Part shown: positions 1-9,498 of the stretch, one piece after another
Numbering within the stretch: position 1 is the first letter of the stretch
Layout of the letters: every line of letters starts with the position of its first letter
NCBI GenBank assembly: GCA_002420005.1
Contig: DIHE01000094.1
Coordinates: 108,033 to 172,032, forward strand
Source of the DNA: Holophagales bacterium UBA5704
GTDB taxonomy: Bacteria; Acidobacteriota; Thermoanaerobaculia; Multivoradales; UBA5704
DNA: 64,000 nt
Direction of reading: 5' to 3'
Program-made: the position numbers and the translations under genes
Notes under the pieces: generated by a model
Told to the model about the DNA's origin: nothing
Seen by the model: the letters and a program-made list of their open reading frames with translations, nothing else
The model's database searches: none

Positions 1-308
1 GTCCCGGCCAGGAACGAGCCACTCATCAGCTTCTGCCCCGCGGCGTTCCAGGCGAACAACCCGTTGCCGGCCATCGTGATGACGCCGTTCACCCGCTGCA
101 CCACCACCGTCTGGATGCACGTCATCCCGGGGCCCCAGGCGAAGCTCTCTTCAATCACGCCGCCGGCCGACGCGCTCGCCCAGGTGCTGCCGACGAGAAA
201 GGCGAGCTCGCCCAGGCGGCCCGGCGGCTGCGCAGGTGAGCCGGGCGAGGTAAGGGTCGAAGACGAAACAGAGGCGCGTTGATGGAGATCGAAGAGAGCG
301 GCGTTCAT
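1..308 (-). CDS. Lipocalin-like / DUF1579-like protein, partial (cut by window edge)
   Basis: This is the start of a minus-strand gene whose 3' end lies outside the window. Its ATG overlaps the TGA of tfuA in an ATGA junction, so it is probably translationally coupled as the last visible gene of the YcaO-TfuA operon. About 102 residues are readable. After a Ser/Pro/Gly-rich N-terminal tail comes LAFLVGSTWASASAGG, followed by a Trp-Gly-Pro-Gly segment and alternating beta-type strands. 'FLVG-W' openings of this kind are seen in small secreted or cytosolic beta-barrel families (DUF1579, heme-binding-like lipocalins). The fold is inferred from pattern only and no ligand can be named. There is no signal peptide, so it is likely cytosolic. 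Confidence 0.6.
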   Translation of the reverse strand, partial: MNAALFDLHQRASVSSSTLTSPGSPAQPPGRLGELAFLVGSTWASASAGGVIEESFAWGPGMTCIQTVVVQRVNGVITMAGNGLFAWNAAGQKLMSGSFLAG

Positions 309-1759
309 CGGTCACCTCGGTGCCCTTCCAGGCGGAGGGCGGTCATGGCGAGGAGCCGGGTCTCCTCGCGGTAGCGGTTGATCGGCACGGGCAGACGCTC
401 GGCGGCGGCGATGTACTCCAGCGCCTCCCGCAACCCGTCGGACAGGGAAAAGCCGGGGAACAAGCCGCGGCGCGCACCCTCGGCGGAGACCGCGTCCGGC
501 GCGCACCCCCAGAGATCCGCGGCGAGCCGCCAGAGGTCCTCGCGGACGATACGCCCGCCTCCCGCCCGGCGCAGGAAGCAGGCGTGGACCTCGCGCGCCT
601 CCCCGGCCGCCCGCAGAGCCGGAGCGCAGGCCGGGGTGAAAGAAAACGCCCGCGCCGCCCACCAGCCGGGCAGCAGGTCCGGCTGCTCGAGGAAAAGGCG
701 GTGCAGGCGCTGCAAGGCCTGCCGGCGGTCGATCCCGAACGCCGCGGCGAGCGCGCGCAGAGCCCCGCGGACGCCGCCCGGCCCGGCCGCCGCGGCAGCG
801 GCCAGAAGCTCCAGGCGCACCTCCTCCTCGATCTCCGGAGCAGGCAGCAGCGGGCGGCCGAAGCGCTCCACCTGCACCGAACGGAGCACCTCGGCCCGGG
901 TCCGCACCTGGTCCCCGGCGGGCTCGTGCCCCGCGCGCCGCGCCGCTTCGGCGAGCAGGGCGCGCAGCCGCAGCCGGCGCAGGAAGCGGATCGCGCCGGG
1001 ATGAAGGAGCTGGGCGATCCGCCAGCCCTCCATCACCGCGACCCGCGAACCCGGCGCCCGCACCGCGGTCTCCTTGTCGAAGGTGAGATAGCGCCCGGCA
1101 GGGCGATACCGGCGGGGCCGCTCACCCGGCGGCGTGGCGGCGAGGGCCAACGCCTCGCGGGCGTCGGATTCCTTGACGCCGGAGGTGGCGAGCGCGTGGA
1201 GCAGCTCGCGCGCCGAGGCCTCCCCCAGAAAGCGCCGGGCGAGCTCCTCCAGGCACCGCGGCGTCCGCTCCACGAACGGCAGGGCCTTGAGAGCCCGCAG
1301 CAGCTCCGCGCCGCCGGCGACGGCCGGCAGGGCATGGCGCACCTCGACCAGCGCGACGGTGAGCGGCCGATAGCCCTGCTCGGCCGGAGCGTGCAGCAGG
1401 GCGACCTCGTCGTCGCCGTCCAGCCGGCCGTCGCGAAAGTCGGCGAACACCCGGCCCACCCCCAGCATCCCGAACGCCTCCAGCTCGACGGCACGCAGCG
1501 CACCGAGGCTCGCGGCGCCGATCACCCGCACCCCGGCATCCAGGGCATAGAGGATCTCCTTGTGCGTCACCGCCGGCACCGTGTAGTAGTAGCCGTCGAG
1601 GAGCACCAGCGTCTCGGGGTTCCCGGCCAGGGCCTCCAGCACGTCGCCGCGGCGCGCCGGAGGACGCAGCGCAAACCCCGGCGGGAGGGCGAGCTGCGGT
1701 GGGCCCGCCAGCGTCGGCCCCGCGAAGACGAGAACCCGCTCGTCGGTGCGGTCAGCCAT
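305..1759 (-). CDS. tfuA: TfuA-like protein (YcaO partner), long form
   Basis: Encodes about 484 aa. The TfuA core lies at residues 10-145: LLDGYYYTVPAVTHKEIL (about 53-70), GAASLGALRAVELE (81-94) and the acidic DGDDEVALLHA (114-124). TfuA proteins partner YcaO enzymes in thioamidation, as in archaeal McrA thioglycine and thioviridamide-type RiPPs, where TfuA is thought to help sulfur delivery. The C-terminal ~320 residues are a helical, Ala/Arg-rich extension of unknown role, much longer than minimal TfuA proteins. The ATG lies inside the end of ycaO (8-bp overlap, ATGGCTGA) and the stop overlaps the next ATG, so the genes are coupled. The start is set by that overlap; upstream in-frame sequence lies inside ycaO and is not expected to be translated. 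Confidence 0.87.
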   Translation of the reverse strand: MADRTDERVLVFAGPTLAGPPQLALPPGFALRPPARRGDVLEALAGNPETLVLLDGYYYTVPAVTHKEILYALDAGVRVIGAASLGALRAVELEAFGMLGVGRVFADFRDGRLDGDDEVALLHAPAEQGYRPLTVALVEVRHALPAVAGGAELLRALKALPFVERTPRCLEELARRFLGEASARELLHALATSGVKESDAREALALAATPPGERPRRYRPAGRYLTFDKETAVRAPGSRVAVMEGWRIAQLLHPGAIRFLRRLRLRALLAEAARRAGHEPAGDQVRTRAEVLRSVQVERFGRPLLPAPEIEEEVRLELLAAAAAAGPGGVRGALRALAAAFGIDRRQALQRLHRLFLEQPDLLPGWWAARAFSFTPACAPALRAAGEAREVHACFLRRAGGGRIVREDLWRLAADLWGCAPDAVSAEGARRGLFPGFSLSDGLREALEYIAAAERLPVPINRYREETRLLAMTALRLEGHRGDR

Positions 1760-2918
1760 GAGGATTCTCGTGCAGCCCGGGAACGAAGGCGAAGACGACC
1801 GGAACGCCCACGTCCAGCCGGGTGAGATCCACCCAGAACGCCTCGTGCCCCAGAGCCTCCAGGCGGCGCACCACCTTGGCGAGATCCTCGGCGACGTCCG
1901 CCGACGACACGTCGCGCAGCCGGGTGAACGGCGCCGTGGCCGTCGGCACCGCGAAGGCGCGAAACACCGCATCGTCACCGGGCTCGCCGACGAACGGCAC
2001 GAGGTCGTCGCGTGCACCGGAGATGTAGGTGAGCCGCGACTGCGCCGCCTCGGTGAGCGCGCGGGAGAGCGCCACCGCGGGGGACGGATGACAGCCGGAG
2101 CCCCGGAAGACATGCGGCAGATCCGGCAGGACCAGGTCCGCCACGATCGTCGGAACGCCCACCTCCCAGGTCGCATCGTGCACCGCCAAGCGCGCACCGG
2201 CGGCCTGGAAACGGCCGATCGCCTCGACCGCCCAGGGATCGCCGATCGTCTCCGGAGCGAGCGCCACCTCCCGCTGCGGCTCGCGACGCGCGAGGTAGAG
2301 CGCATGCCGCTCGATCAGCTCGCAGAGCGCATGCAGAAGCGCCTCTTCGCGGCAATTGCCCGAGGCGAGGCCGTTCGAGGTGAGCTCGAACCACTGCGGG
2401 GAGACGCCGGTGGGGACGTCGAAATTCAGCTCCAGCTGGGCGCGTGGCAGCCAGCCGTGCCGGTCGCGGGTGAGCGACCGGGCGCGCACCCAGGAGAGGG
2501 AGAGCCCGTCCGGCACGGCGACGCCGGACCAGCGCAGACAGGACGGCGGGAGGACCTCCGCCGAGCGCATCTCGCACAGCGGCAGGTCCATCTGCGGCAG
2601 GTGGGAGAGGTCCTCGGCGTGCCACAGCTCGATCGCCTCCATCGCGGCGCTCACCCGCGCGGCGGCGAGGCTCGCGCCTTTGCCCTGGGAGACGGCGAGA
2701 TTGCGGCCGGCGGGGCGCACCGCCTGGCAGACCGGGATGCCGAGGCCATCCAGGGCGGTGACGTCGGCGACCCGGGTGATCCCGGCCCGGGGCAGCACCG
2801 CCGCCAGCCAAGCCCAGGTCTCCTCGGGCGTGCGGATGCGATGCGTCCCGTCGCGAAACCGCTTGCCGGTTCCCGCCGCACCGGCGGGCGGGTCGTCACT
2901 CGGGACGATCGCCGGCAT
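1752..2918 (-). CDS. YcaO-domain protein (ATP-dependent cyclodehydratase/thioamidase type)
   Basis: Encodes 388 aa. YcaO enzymes activate a peptide backbone amide with ATP and attack it with Cys/Ser/Thr to form azolines, or with a sulfide donor to form thioamides. Visible motifs are SQGKG (77-81) and SAAMEAIE (90-97), the first ATP/Mg-binding block, then SNGLASGN (181-188) and a Glu-rich helix EEALLHALCELIERHA (about 191-206). No E1-like or ocin-ThiF domain is fused or adjacent. A TfuA gene follows directly, which favours thioamide formation over azoline formation. Its start overlaps the end of the NTF2-like gene by 23 bp. No obvious short precursor peptide gene is visible in this operon, so the substrate could be encoded elsewhere or be a larger protein. 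Confidence 0.9.
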   Translation of the reverse strand: MPAIVPSDDPPAGAAGTGKRFRDGTHRIRTPEETWAWLAAVLPRAGITRVADVTALDGLGIPVCQAVRPAGRNLAVSQGKGASLAAARVSAAMEAIELWHAEDLSHLPQMDLPLCEMRSAEVLPPSCLRWSGVAVPDGLSLSWVRARSLTRDRHGWLPRAQLELNFDVPTGVSPQWFELTSNGLASGNCREEALLHALCELIERHALYLARREPQREVALAPETIGDPWAVEAIGRFQAAGARLAVHDATWEVGVPTIVADLVLPDLPHVFRGSGCHPSPAVALSRALTEAAQSRLTYISGARDDLVPFVGEPGDDAVFRAFAVPTATAPFTRLRDVSSADVAEDLAKVVRRLEALGHEAFWVDLTRLDVGVPVVFAFVPGLHENPHG

Positions 2919-3546
2919 CCCCCGCCAGCAGCTCTCGGCCGCCCTTGGACGCAGCCACGATCTTCCAACCGCCGCCTTCGATCTTCATCAGGACGGCGAC
3001 CGTGTTGCCACCGGAGATCCGGCCGTTGGTGTGCTCCTCTTCGACGCGGTAGGTGGCCGCGGCGCGCGAGGGGCCGATGTAGACGATGCGCAGGTCGGAG
3101 ACGGTGATCCGGCGCGGCGAGTAGGGAGGAAACGCCCGCAGCACCTCCTGAAGCTCCGGCCGTTCCAGCCACCGGTCGACCACCTCGGTGTTGATCGGCG
3201 CCAGCCAGCCCCAGCCGATCCCGACGTGCGGATCGGTCGCGTAGTTCCGCCACTGCCGGACGAAATCCTCGGGAGCGAGGGTCTCGTAGCCGGTGATCAC
3301 CTGCTGGATGTCCGCGTCGCTCGACGCGGCGGCCGGTGCAGCGGTCTTCGTGACGAAACCGGCCGGCGCTTCCTTCGCCATCTCGACGTCGACGATCCGG
3401 TTGACGCAGGCGATCGCGATGCCGATGGTCCGCAGGCGGGCCGCATCCCCCTCGGGCTCGACGCGGAGCCCGAGCTGGTCGGCCTGGCGGTCGAAGGCAT
3501 GCTGGACAGACTCGCCACAAGGGGCAAACTTCGGATTCTCGGCCAT
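2896..3546 (-). CDS. NTF2/SnoaL-like protein, first gene of the YcaO-TfuA operon
   Basis: About 216 aa. The ATG is chosen because GGAGGAG sits 5 nt upstream (GGAGGAGATAAAATG). Residues 1-55 form a short helical region with Cys10 and Cys48. A linker rich in Ala/Lys (about 56-78) follows, then a C-terminal domain (about 80-210) with helices and a curved beta-sheet pattern (WGWLAPINTEVVDRWL, AATYRVEEEHTNG, GGGWKIVAASKGG), typical of NTF2/SnoaL-like folds. The family is inferred from this pattern. The 23-bp overlap with ycaO implies a linked function. It could be a substrate, an accessory binder or an unrelated passenger. The N-terminal helical segment is the only leader-like stretch in the operon, which makes it worth testing as the modified protein. 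Confidence 0.68.
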   Translation of the reverse strand: MAENPKFAPCGESVQHAFDRQADQLGLRVEPEGDAARLRTIGIAIACVNRIVDVEMAKEAPAGFVTKTAAPAAASSDADIQQVITGYETLAPEDFVRQWRNYATDPHVGIGWGWLAPINTEVVDRWLERPELQEVLRAFPPYSPRRITVSDLRIVYIGPSRAAATYRVEEEHTNGRISGGNTVAVLMKIEGGGWKIVAASKGGRELLAGDAGDRPE

Positions 3547-3656
3547 TTTATCTCCTCCCGGGCTGCGCAACGACGGTGGGGGCGATTGTACAGGCGCGCC
3601 GGTTGCAGGGGAAGGGCCGGGCCGATAGGATGGCAAGCCACGCGCGACCGCCGTCC
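3547..3656. promoter_or_regulatory. Divergent promoter region between YcaO operon and kinase
   Basis: For the plus strand, TTGCAG (3603-3608) and TAGGAT (3626-3631) are separated by 17 bp. Transcription would start near 3638, which supports the ATG at 3657 over the in-frame ATG at 3630. For the minus strand, TACAAT (complement of 3585-3590) is a good -10 with only a weak -35 about 17 bp upstream. Both are pattern matches to sigma70-type elements and are not proven. Confidence 0.4.
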
Positions 3657-5960
3657 ATGAATCAGACACCCACGACCGGTTCCACGCTCAATCACTACCG
3701 CCTGCTTCAGGAGCTTGGACGGGGCGGCATGGCGCGGGTGTACCTCGCCCAGGACACCAAGCTGCACCGCAAGGTCGCCTTGAAGCTTCTCCCCGAGGAC
3801 CTCCTCGGCAACGTCGAGCAGATCCACCGCTTCGAGCGCGAGTCGCGCGCCCTGGCGGCGCTCAACCACCCGCACATCGTCACCATCTACTCCGTCGAGG
3901 AGGCGGACGGCCAACCCTTCCTGGTGATGGAATGGGTGCAGGGGAGCGCCCTCTATGACCTCATCCCCCCGGACGGCCTCCCCCTTCGAGAGCTCCTGGC
4001 CCTCGCCGTGCCGCTCGTCGACGCCATCGACGCCATCCACCGCGCCGGCATCATCCACCGCGACCTGAAGCCGGCGAACCTGATGGTGCGCGAGGACGGC
4101 ATCCTCAAGGTGGTCGACTTCGGCATCTCGCGCATCGAGAGCGAGACGATCATCGACGGCCTGCCGCTCACCGCTCCCGAGCCGCTGACCGGCGAAGGGC
4201 GGGTGCTGGGCACCGTTCCCTACATGGCCCCCGAGCAGCTGCGCGGGCGCACCGTGGACGCGCGCTCCGACCTGTTCTCCCTCGGGCTCATCCTCTACGA
4301 GATGGCGACCGGCTCGAACCCCTACCGGGTGGGCAGCACGCTGGAGATCGCCTCGGCGATCCTGCGCGATCCCGCCCCCCCGTTCCCGCCGCGCGCAGAG
4401 CCGCTCGCTGCGGACCTCGAAACGATCGTCCGCCGCTGCCTGGAGAAGAACCCGTCGGATCGGCCACCGTCGTGCGAAGCGCTCGCCGGCCACCTCCGCG
4501 AGCTGCAGGACCGCCTCCTCGGCCGCAGCGGCTCCCTGCGGCAACCGTTCCCCCGCCAGCCGCTGGTCGCCCGCACCCCCGACCCGGGAACCTCGGTCGC
4601 CGTCCTGCCGCTGCGCAACCTCTCCGGGGATCCGGCGGAGGACTTCTTCTCCGACGGCACCACCGAGGCGCTCATCGCGAGCCTGGCGAAAATCCGCGGC
4701 CTGCGAGTGATTTCGCGCAGCTCGATCGTTCGCTACAAAGGGACCGACGAGCCACTGGTCGATGTCGCCCGGCGCCTGGGTGTGAGTCACATCCTGGAAG
4801 GCTCGGTGCTGCGCGACCGGCGGCAGGTTATGATCATCGTGCAGCTGGTCGATCCGCGGCTCGACCGGACCCTCTGGGGGGAGACCTTCCAGGGTGGCCT
4901 GGGCGATGTCTTCGCCTTTCAGAAAAGCGTCGCCGAAGCGGTCGCCCGCGAGACCCTCGCCGAGCTGACGGTGACCGATCGCTCCCGCTTACGGCGGATT
5001 CAGGAGGTCGCCCCGACGGTGTACGAGCACTATCTGCGAGCCCGGTTCGCGATCAACAAGCGGACGTCCGGTGACGTCCGGCGGGGCTTGGAGTCCCTGC
5101 AGCTCGCCCTGCAGGACGATCCCGGCTACGCGCTCGCCTGGGCGGCCGTCGCGGAGTGCTACGCCTACCTGGTCTCCTTCGGTTATGCCGTCCTGCCGCC
5201 CTCCGAGGGGATTCCCAAGATCAAGGAAGCGGCCCAGAGGGCTCTGGAGCTCGACGACTCCGTGTCCGAGGCGCATACGGCGCTCGCTCTCGCCTGCCTG
5301 CAGAACTGGGAATGGGTCGCCGCCGAGCGCGCCTTCCTGCGCGCCCTGGAGCTCAGCCCCAGCAATGCGGATGCGCACCACAAATACGCCCAGTTTCTCT
5401 CGATGCAAGGCCGGCACACAGAGGCGATCGAGGCGATGCAGCAGGCGCGGCGCCTCGATCCCCTCTCGGTCATCGTGCACCAATCGGTCGCCGGAGTGTT
5501 CTTCATGGCCGGTGACGAGAAGCGCTCGATCGAGGCGGCGCGCATGGCGCTCGACCTCTCGCCGGACTTCTGGCTCGCCCACTTCATCCTCGCCGAGATC
5601 GCCTCCCGCCGCGGCGAGCACCGCGCCGCCCACGACCAGCTCACCCGGCTCCTCGAAACCGGGCGCAACCTGTTCGTTCTGGGAGCCTGTGGCCGCAATC
5701 TCGCCACCTGGGGCCGCGGCGAGGACGCCCGCGCCGTCCTCGCCGAGCTCGCCGAGCGTGCCGCCGCCGAATACGTCGCCCCCACCCTGCGGGCCAAGAT
5801 CCTCTTCGCCCTCGGCGAGACCGACGCCGGCTTCGCCGCCCTCGACCAGGCGCGCGAGGAGCGCGACCAGAGCCTCAGCTATCTGAAGGTCGACCCCAAC
5901 TACGCGATCGTGCAGCACGATCCGCGGTATGCGCTGCTGCTCGCGCGGCTGGGGTTGTAG
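3657..5960 (+). CDS. Ser/Thr protein kinase with TolB/FlgO-like domain and TPR repeats
   Basis: About 767 aa. The Hanks-type kinase domain spans residues 14-285: Gly-rich loop ELGRGGMARVYLA, Lys43 in VALK, catalytic HRDLKPANL (Asp136), DFG (154-156), APE (191-193). A TolB-N/FlgO-like domain (about 311-435) follows, starting TSVAVLPLRNLSGDPAEDFFSDG, then TPR repeats to the C-terminus. No transmembrane helix separates kinase and sensor parts, so it is probably cytosolic. This architecture is frequent in Acidobacteriota, where the C-terminal part is thought to bind partners or modulate the kinase. Target proteins cannot be inferred, because the neighbours are unrelated metabolic genes. An upstream in-frame ATG at 3630 would add nine residues. 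The 3' end is 9 bp from convergent pruA. Confidence 0.92.
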   Translation: MNQTPTTGSTLNHYRLLQELGRGGMARVYLAQDTKLHRKVALKLLPEDLLGNVEQIHRFERESRALAALNHPHIVTIYSVEEADGQPFLVMEWVQGSALYDLIPPDGLPLRELLALAVPLVDAIDAIHRAGIIHRDLKPANLMVREDGILKVVDFGISRIESETIIDGLPLTAPEPLTGEGRVLGTVPYMAPEQLRGRTVDARSDLFSLGLILYEMATGSNPYRVGSTLEIASAILRDPAPPFPPRAEPLAADLETIVRRCLEKNPSDRPPSCEALAGHLRELQDRLLGRSGSLRQPFPRQPLVARTPDPGTSVAVLPLRNLSGDPAEDFFSDGTTEALIASLAKIRGLRVISRSSIVRYKGTDEPLVDVARRLGVSHILEGSVLRDRRQVMIIVQLVDPRLDRTLWGETFQGGLGDVFAFQKSVAEAVARETLAELTVTDRSRLRRIQEVAPTVYEHYLRARFAINKRTSGDVRRGLESLQLALQDDPGYALAWAAVAECYAYLVSFGYAVLPPSEGIPKIKEAAQRALELDDSVSEAHTALALACLQNWEWVAAERAFLRALELSPSNADAHHKYAQFLSMQGRHTEAIEAMQQARRLDPLSVIVHQSVAGVFFMAGDEKRSIEAARMALDLSPDFWLAHFILAEIASRRGEHRAAHDQLTRLLETGRNLFVLGACGRNLATWGRGEDARAVLAELAERAAAEYVAPTLRAKILFALGETDAGFAALDQAREERDQSLSYLKVDPNYAIVQHDPRYALLLARLGL

Positions 5961-5969
5961 GTCTGTTTC

Positions 5970-7601
<1,632 letters not shown>

Positions 7602-7715
7602 TCGGAGTCTCCTCGTGGAGGTGGATCGCGACCCGCCGGCAGCGGGACCGGCCCATCGTATCGGCTGGTGCCGGAGCGTGCAATGGCCTCGGGCACCCCG
7701 CCGTTCGATCGCCGC

Positions 7716-8084
7716 TCAGGCCTTCAGCGCCGCCCAGGCGAAGATCATGAGCCCCACGATCAGCAACGTGCCGCCGATCGGGGTGACCGCTCCGAGCCAG
7801 CGCGGGCCACCCAGCGCCAGCACCGCCACCGTGCCGCTGAAGATCAGGCTGCCGGCGAGGAGGCACCAGCCGGCGCCGTCCACGCCCCGCACCGCTCCCT
7901 GCCGTCCGAACAGGCCGACGGCGAGGAGGGCGAACGCTCCGTACATCAGATAGCGCGCCGCGGTCTCCCAGAGGGTCAGGGCATGGGCATCGAGACGCGA
8001 CGCGAGGCCATGCGCGCCGAAGGCGCCGGCCATCACGGAAACGGCGGCCAGGAGGGCGCCGAGAGCGAGCCAGTTGGGGGTCAT
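7716..8084 (-). CDS. DUF423 family small membrane protein
   Basis: 122 aa with four predicted membrane segments: residues about 5-24, 43-60, 72-92 and 99-119. The start MTPNWLALGALLAAVSVMAGAFGAHGL and the conserved AFGAHGL...W-TA-RYLMYGAFALL pattern identify DUF423 (YgdD/YwdK-like). The biochemical function of the family is unknown. The gene stands alone on the minus strand, back-to-back with the M24 peptidase gene, with 61 bp between the two start codons for both promoters. Confidence 0.9.
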   Translation of the reverse strand: MTPNWLALGALLAAVSVMAGAFGAHGLASRLDAHALTLWETAARYLMYGAFALLAVGLFGRQGAVRGVDGAGWCLLAGSLIFSGTVAVLALGGPRWLGAVTPIGGTLLIVGLMIFAWAALKA

Positions 8085-8145
8085 ACGGTCTCTCCTTCCA
8101 CAGAGAGCTTAGCGCACCGGCGCGGCGCGATAGGATCTCCCCACC

Positions 8146-9498
8146 ATGCGCCCGCTTCACCGCCTCCTCGCCACCGTCCCCCTCTCCCTCGCGCTGCTCG
8201 GCCTCCCCGCCTTCGCCGCCGAACCGCAGATCCGGCCGCTCCCCTCCTTGCGCCAGCAGGCCGAGGAGCAGCAGGCCTGGCTGGCGGAGCGGCTCACCCG
8301 GGTTCTTCCCGCTCTGATGCGCGAGCAGGGGGTGGACCTGTGGATCGTCTCGATGCGCGAATACGCCGAGGACCCGGTCTTTTTCTCGATGGTCTCCCCC
8401 ACCACCTTCGCCGCCCGGCGGCGCACGGTGTGGGTGTTCCACGACCGTGGAGAGATCGGGGTGGTGCGCTGGGCGCTCGGTGGCGGCAGCCAGGGCGGGC
8501 TGTTCGAGGCGTATCGCACCCCCGATCCGCAGGACCCGCGCGGCGAGCTGGTCGGCGACGAGCAATGGCGCGCCTTGCGCCGGCTCGTGGAGCAGGCGAA
8601 GCCCAAGGTGATCGCGGTCAACGTCGATCCGGTGCATGCGTTCTCCGACGGCCTGCACGCCGGAGAACGGGAAGAGCTGGAAGCGGCGCTCGGCCCGGAG
8701 CTCACGGCGAAGATCGTGCGCCGCCCCGAGCTTCCCCTGCGCTACATCGAGACCCGCGTGCCCGCCATGCTGCCGCGCTACCGCGAGATCCAGGAGACCG
8801 TGCACGCCTTGATCGCCCGGGCGTTCTCCCGCGAGGCCATCGAGCCCGGCACCACCACGGTGGAGGACGTCGAGTGGTGGCTGCGCCAGCGCGTGCAGGA
8901 GCTGGGGATGACCGTGTGGTTCCATCCGGACGTGGAGCGGGCCGCCGCGGGCGGCGAGGGGTGGGAGAAGGGGGTGATCCAGCCCGGCGACGCCCTCTGG
9001 GTGGACTTCGGCGTCGTCGCCATGGGTCTCCACACCGACACCCAGCACCTCGGCTACGTGCTGCGCCCCGGAGAGGTGGCGCCGCCGCAAGGCCTCCTCG
9101 ACTGCCTGCGCGTCAGCAACCGGTTCCAGGACATCGTGCTCGCCGAGCTGCAACCCGGCCGCACCGGCAACGAGGTGCTCCGCGCCAGCCGCGCCGCCCT
9201 CGCCGCCGCCGGCCTCGAAGGCACCCTCTACTCCCACCCCGTCGGCGACCACGGCCACGGCGCCGGCCCGCTGATCGGCCTGTGGGACAAACAGGACGGC
9301 GTGCCGGTTCGCGGAGATCTCAAAGTGAGGCCGAGCACCTGGTTCTCGATCGAGCTCCAGGCGACGGCGAAGATCCCGGAGTGGAACCGGACCCTCGCCT
9401 GCCGGCAGGAAGAGGACATCTATCTGGATGAGAAGGGAGAACGGCACTGGGTCTACCGGCGGCAGACCGCGTTTCATCTGGTGAAAAGCCGGGATTGA
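8146..9498 (+). CDS. Secreted M24 family metallopeptidase (Xaa-Pro aminopeptidase-like)
   Basis: 450 aa with an N-terminal Sec signal (MRPLHRLLATVPLSLALL...AFAAEP), so it is exported. An N-terminal creatinase-like domain (about 30-190) precedes the pita-bread catalytic domain (about 200-430). Likely metal ligands are the Asp in WVDFGVV, the Asp in LHTDTQHLG, the His in HPVGDHGHGAG, the Glu in FSIELQ and the Glu in QEEDIYLDE. It probably cleaves an N-terminal residue, often before proline, from periplasmic peptides. The stop codon abuts the convergent end of the next gene with no spacer. The catalytic motifs differ slightly from those of cytosolic PepP/PepQ, so substrate preference is uncertain. 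Confidence 0.88.
   Translation: MRPLHRLLATVPLSLALLGLPAFAAEPQIRPLPSLRQQAEEQQAWLAERLTRVLPALMREQGVDLWIVSMREYAEDPVFFSMVSPTTFAARRRTVWVFHDRGEIGVVRWALGGGSQGGLFEAYRTPDPQDPRGELVGDEQWRALRRLVEQAKPKVIAVNVDPVHAFSDGLHAGEREELEAALGPELTAKIVRRPELPLRYIETRVPAMLPRYREIQETVHALIARAFSREAIEPGTTTVEDVEWWLRQRVQELGMTVWFHPDVERAAAGGEGWEKGVIQPGDALWVDFGVVAMGLHTDTQHLGYVLRPGEVAPPQGLLDCLRVSNRFQDIVLAELQPGRTGNEVLRASRAALAAAGLEGTLYSHPVGDHGHGAGPLIGLWDKQDGVPVRGDLKVRPSTWFSIELQATAKIPEWNRTLACRQEEDIYLDEKGERHWVYRRQTAFHLVKSRD

Noticed and set aside
320..1825. Long plus-strand open frame across the tfuA gene
   Set aside because: Opposite to clear TfuA and YcaO motifs; low-complexity Arg/Ala/Gly composition typical of antisense frames in GC-rich DNA.
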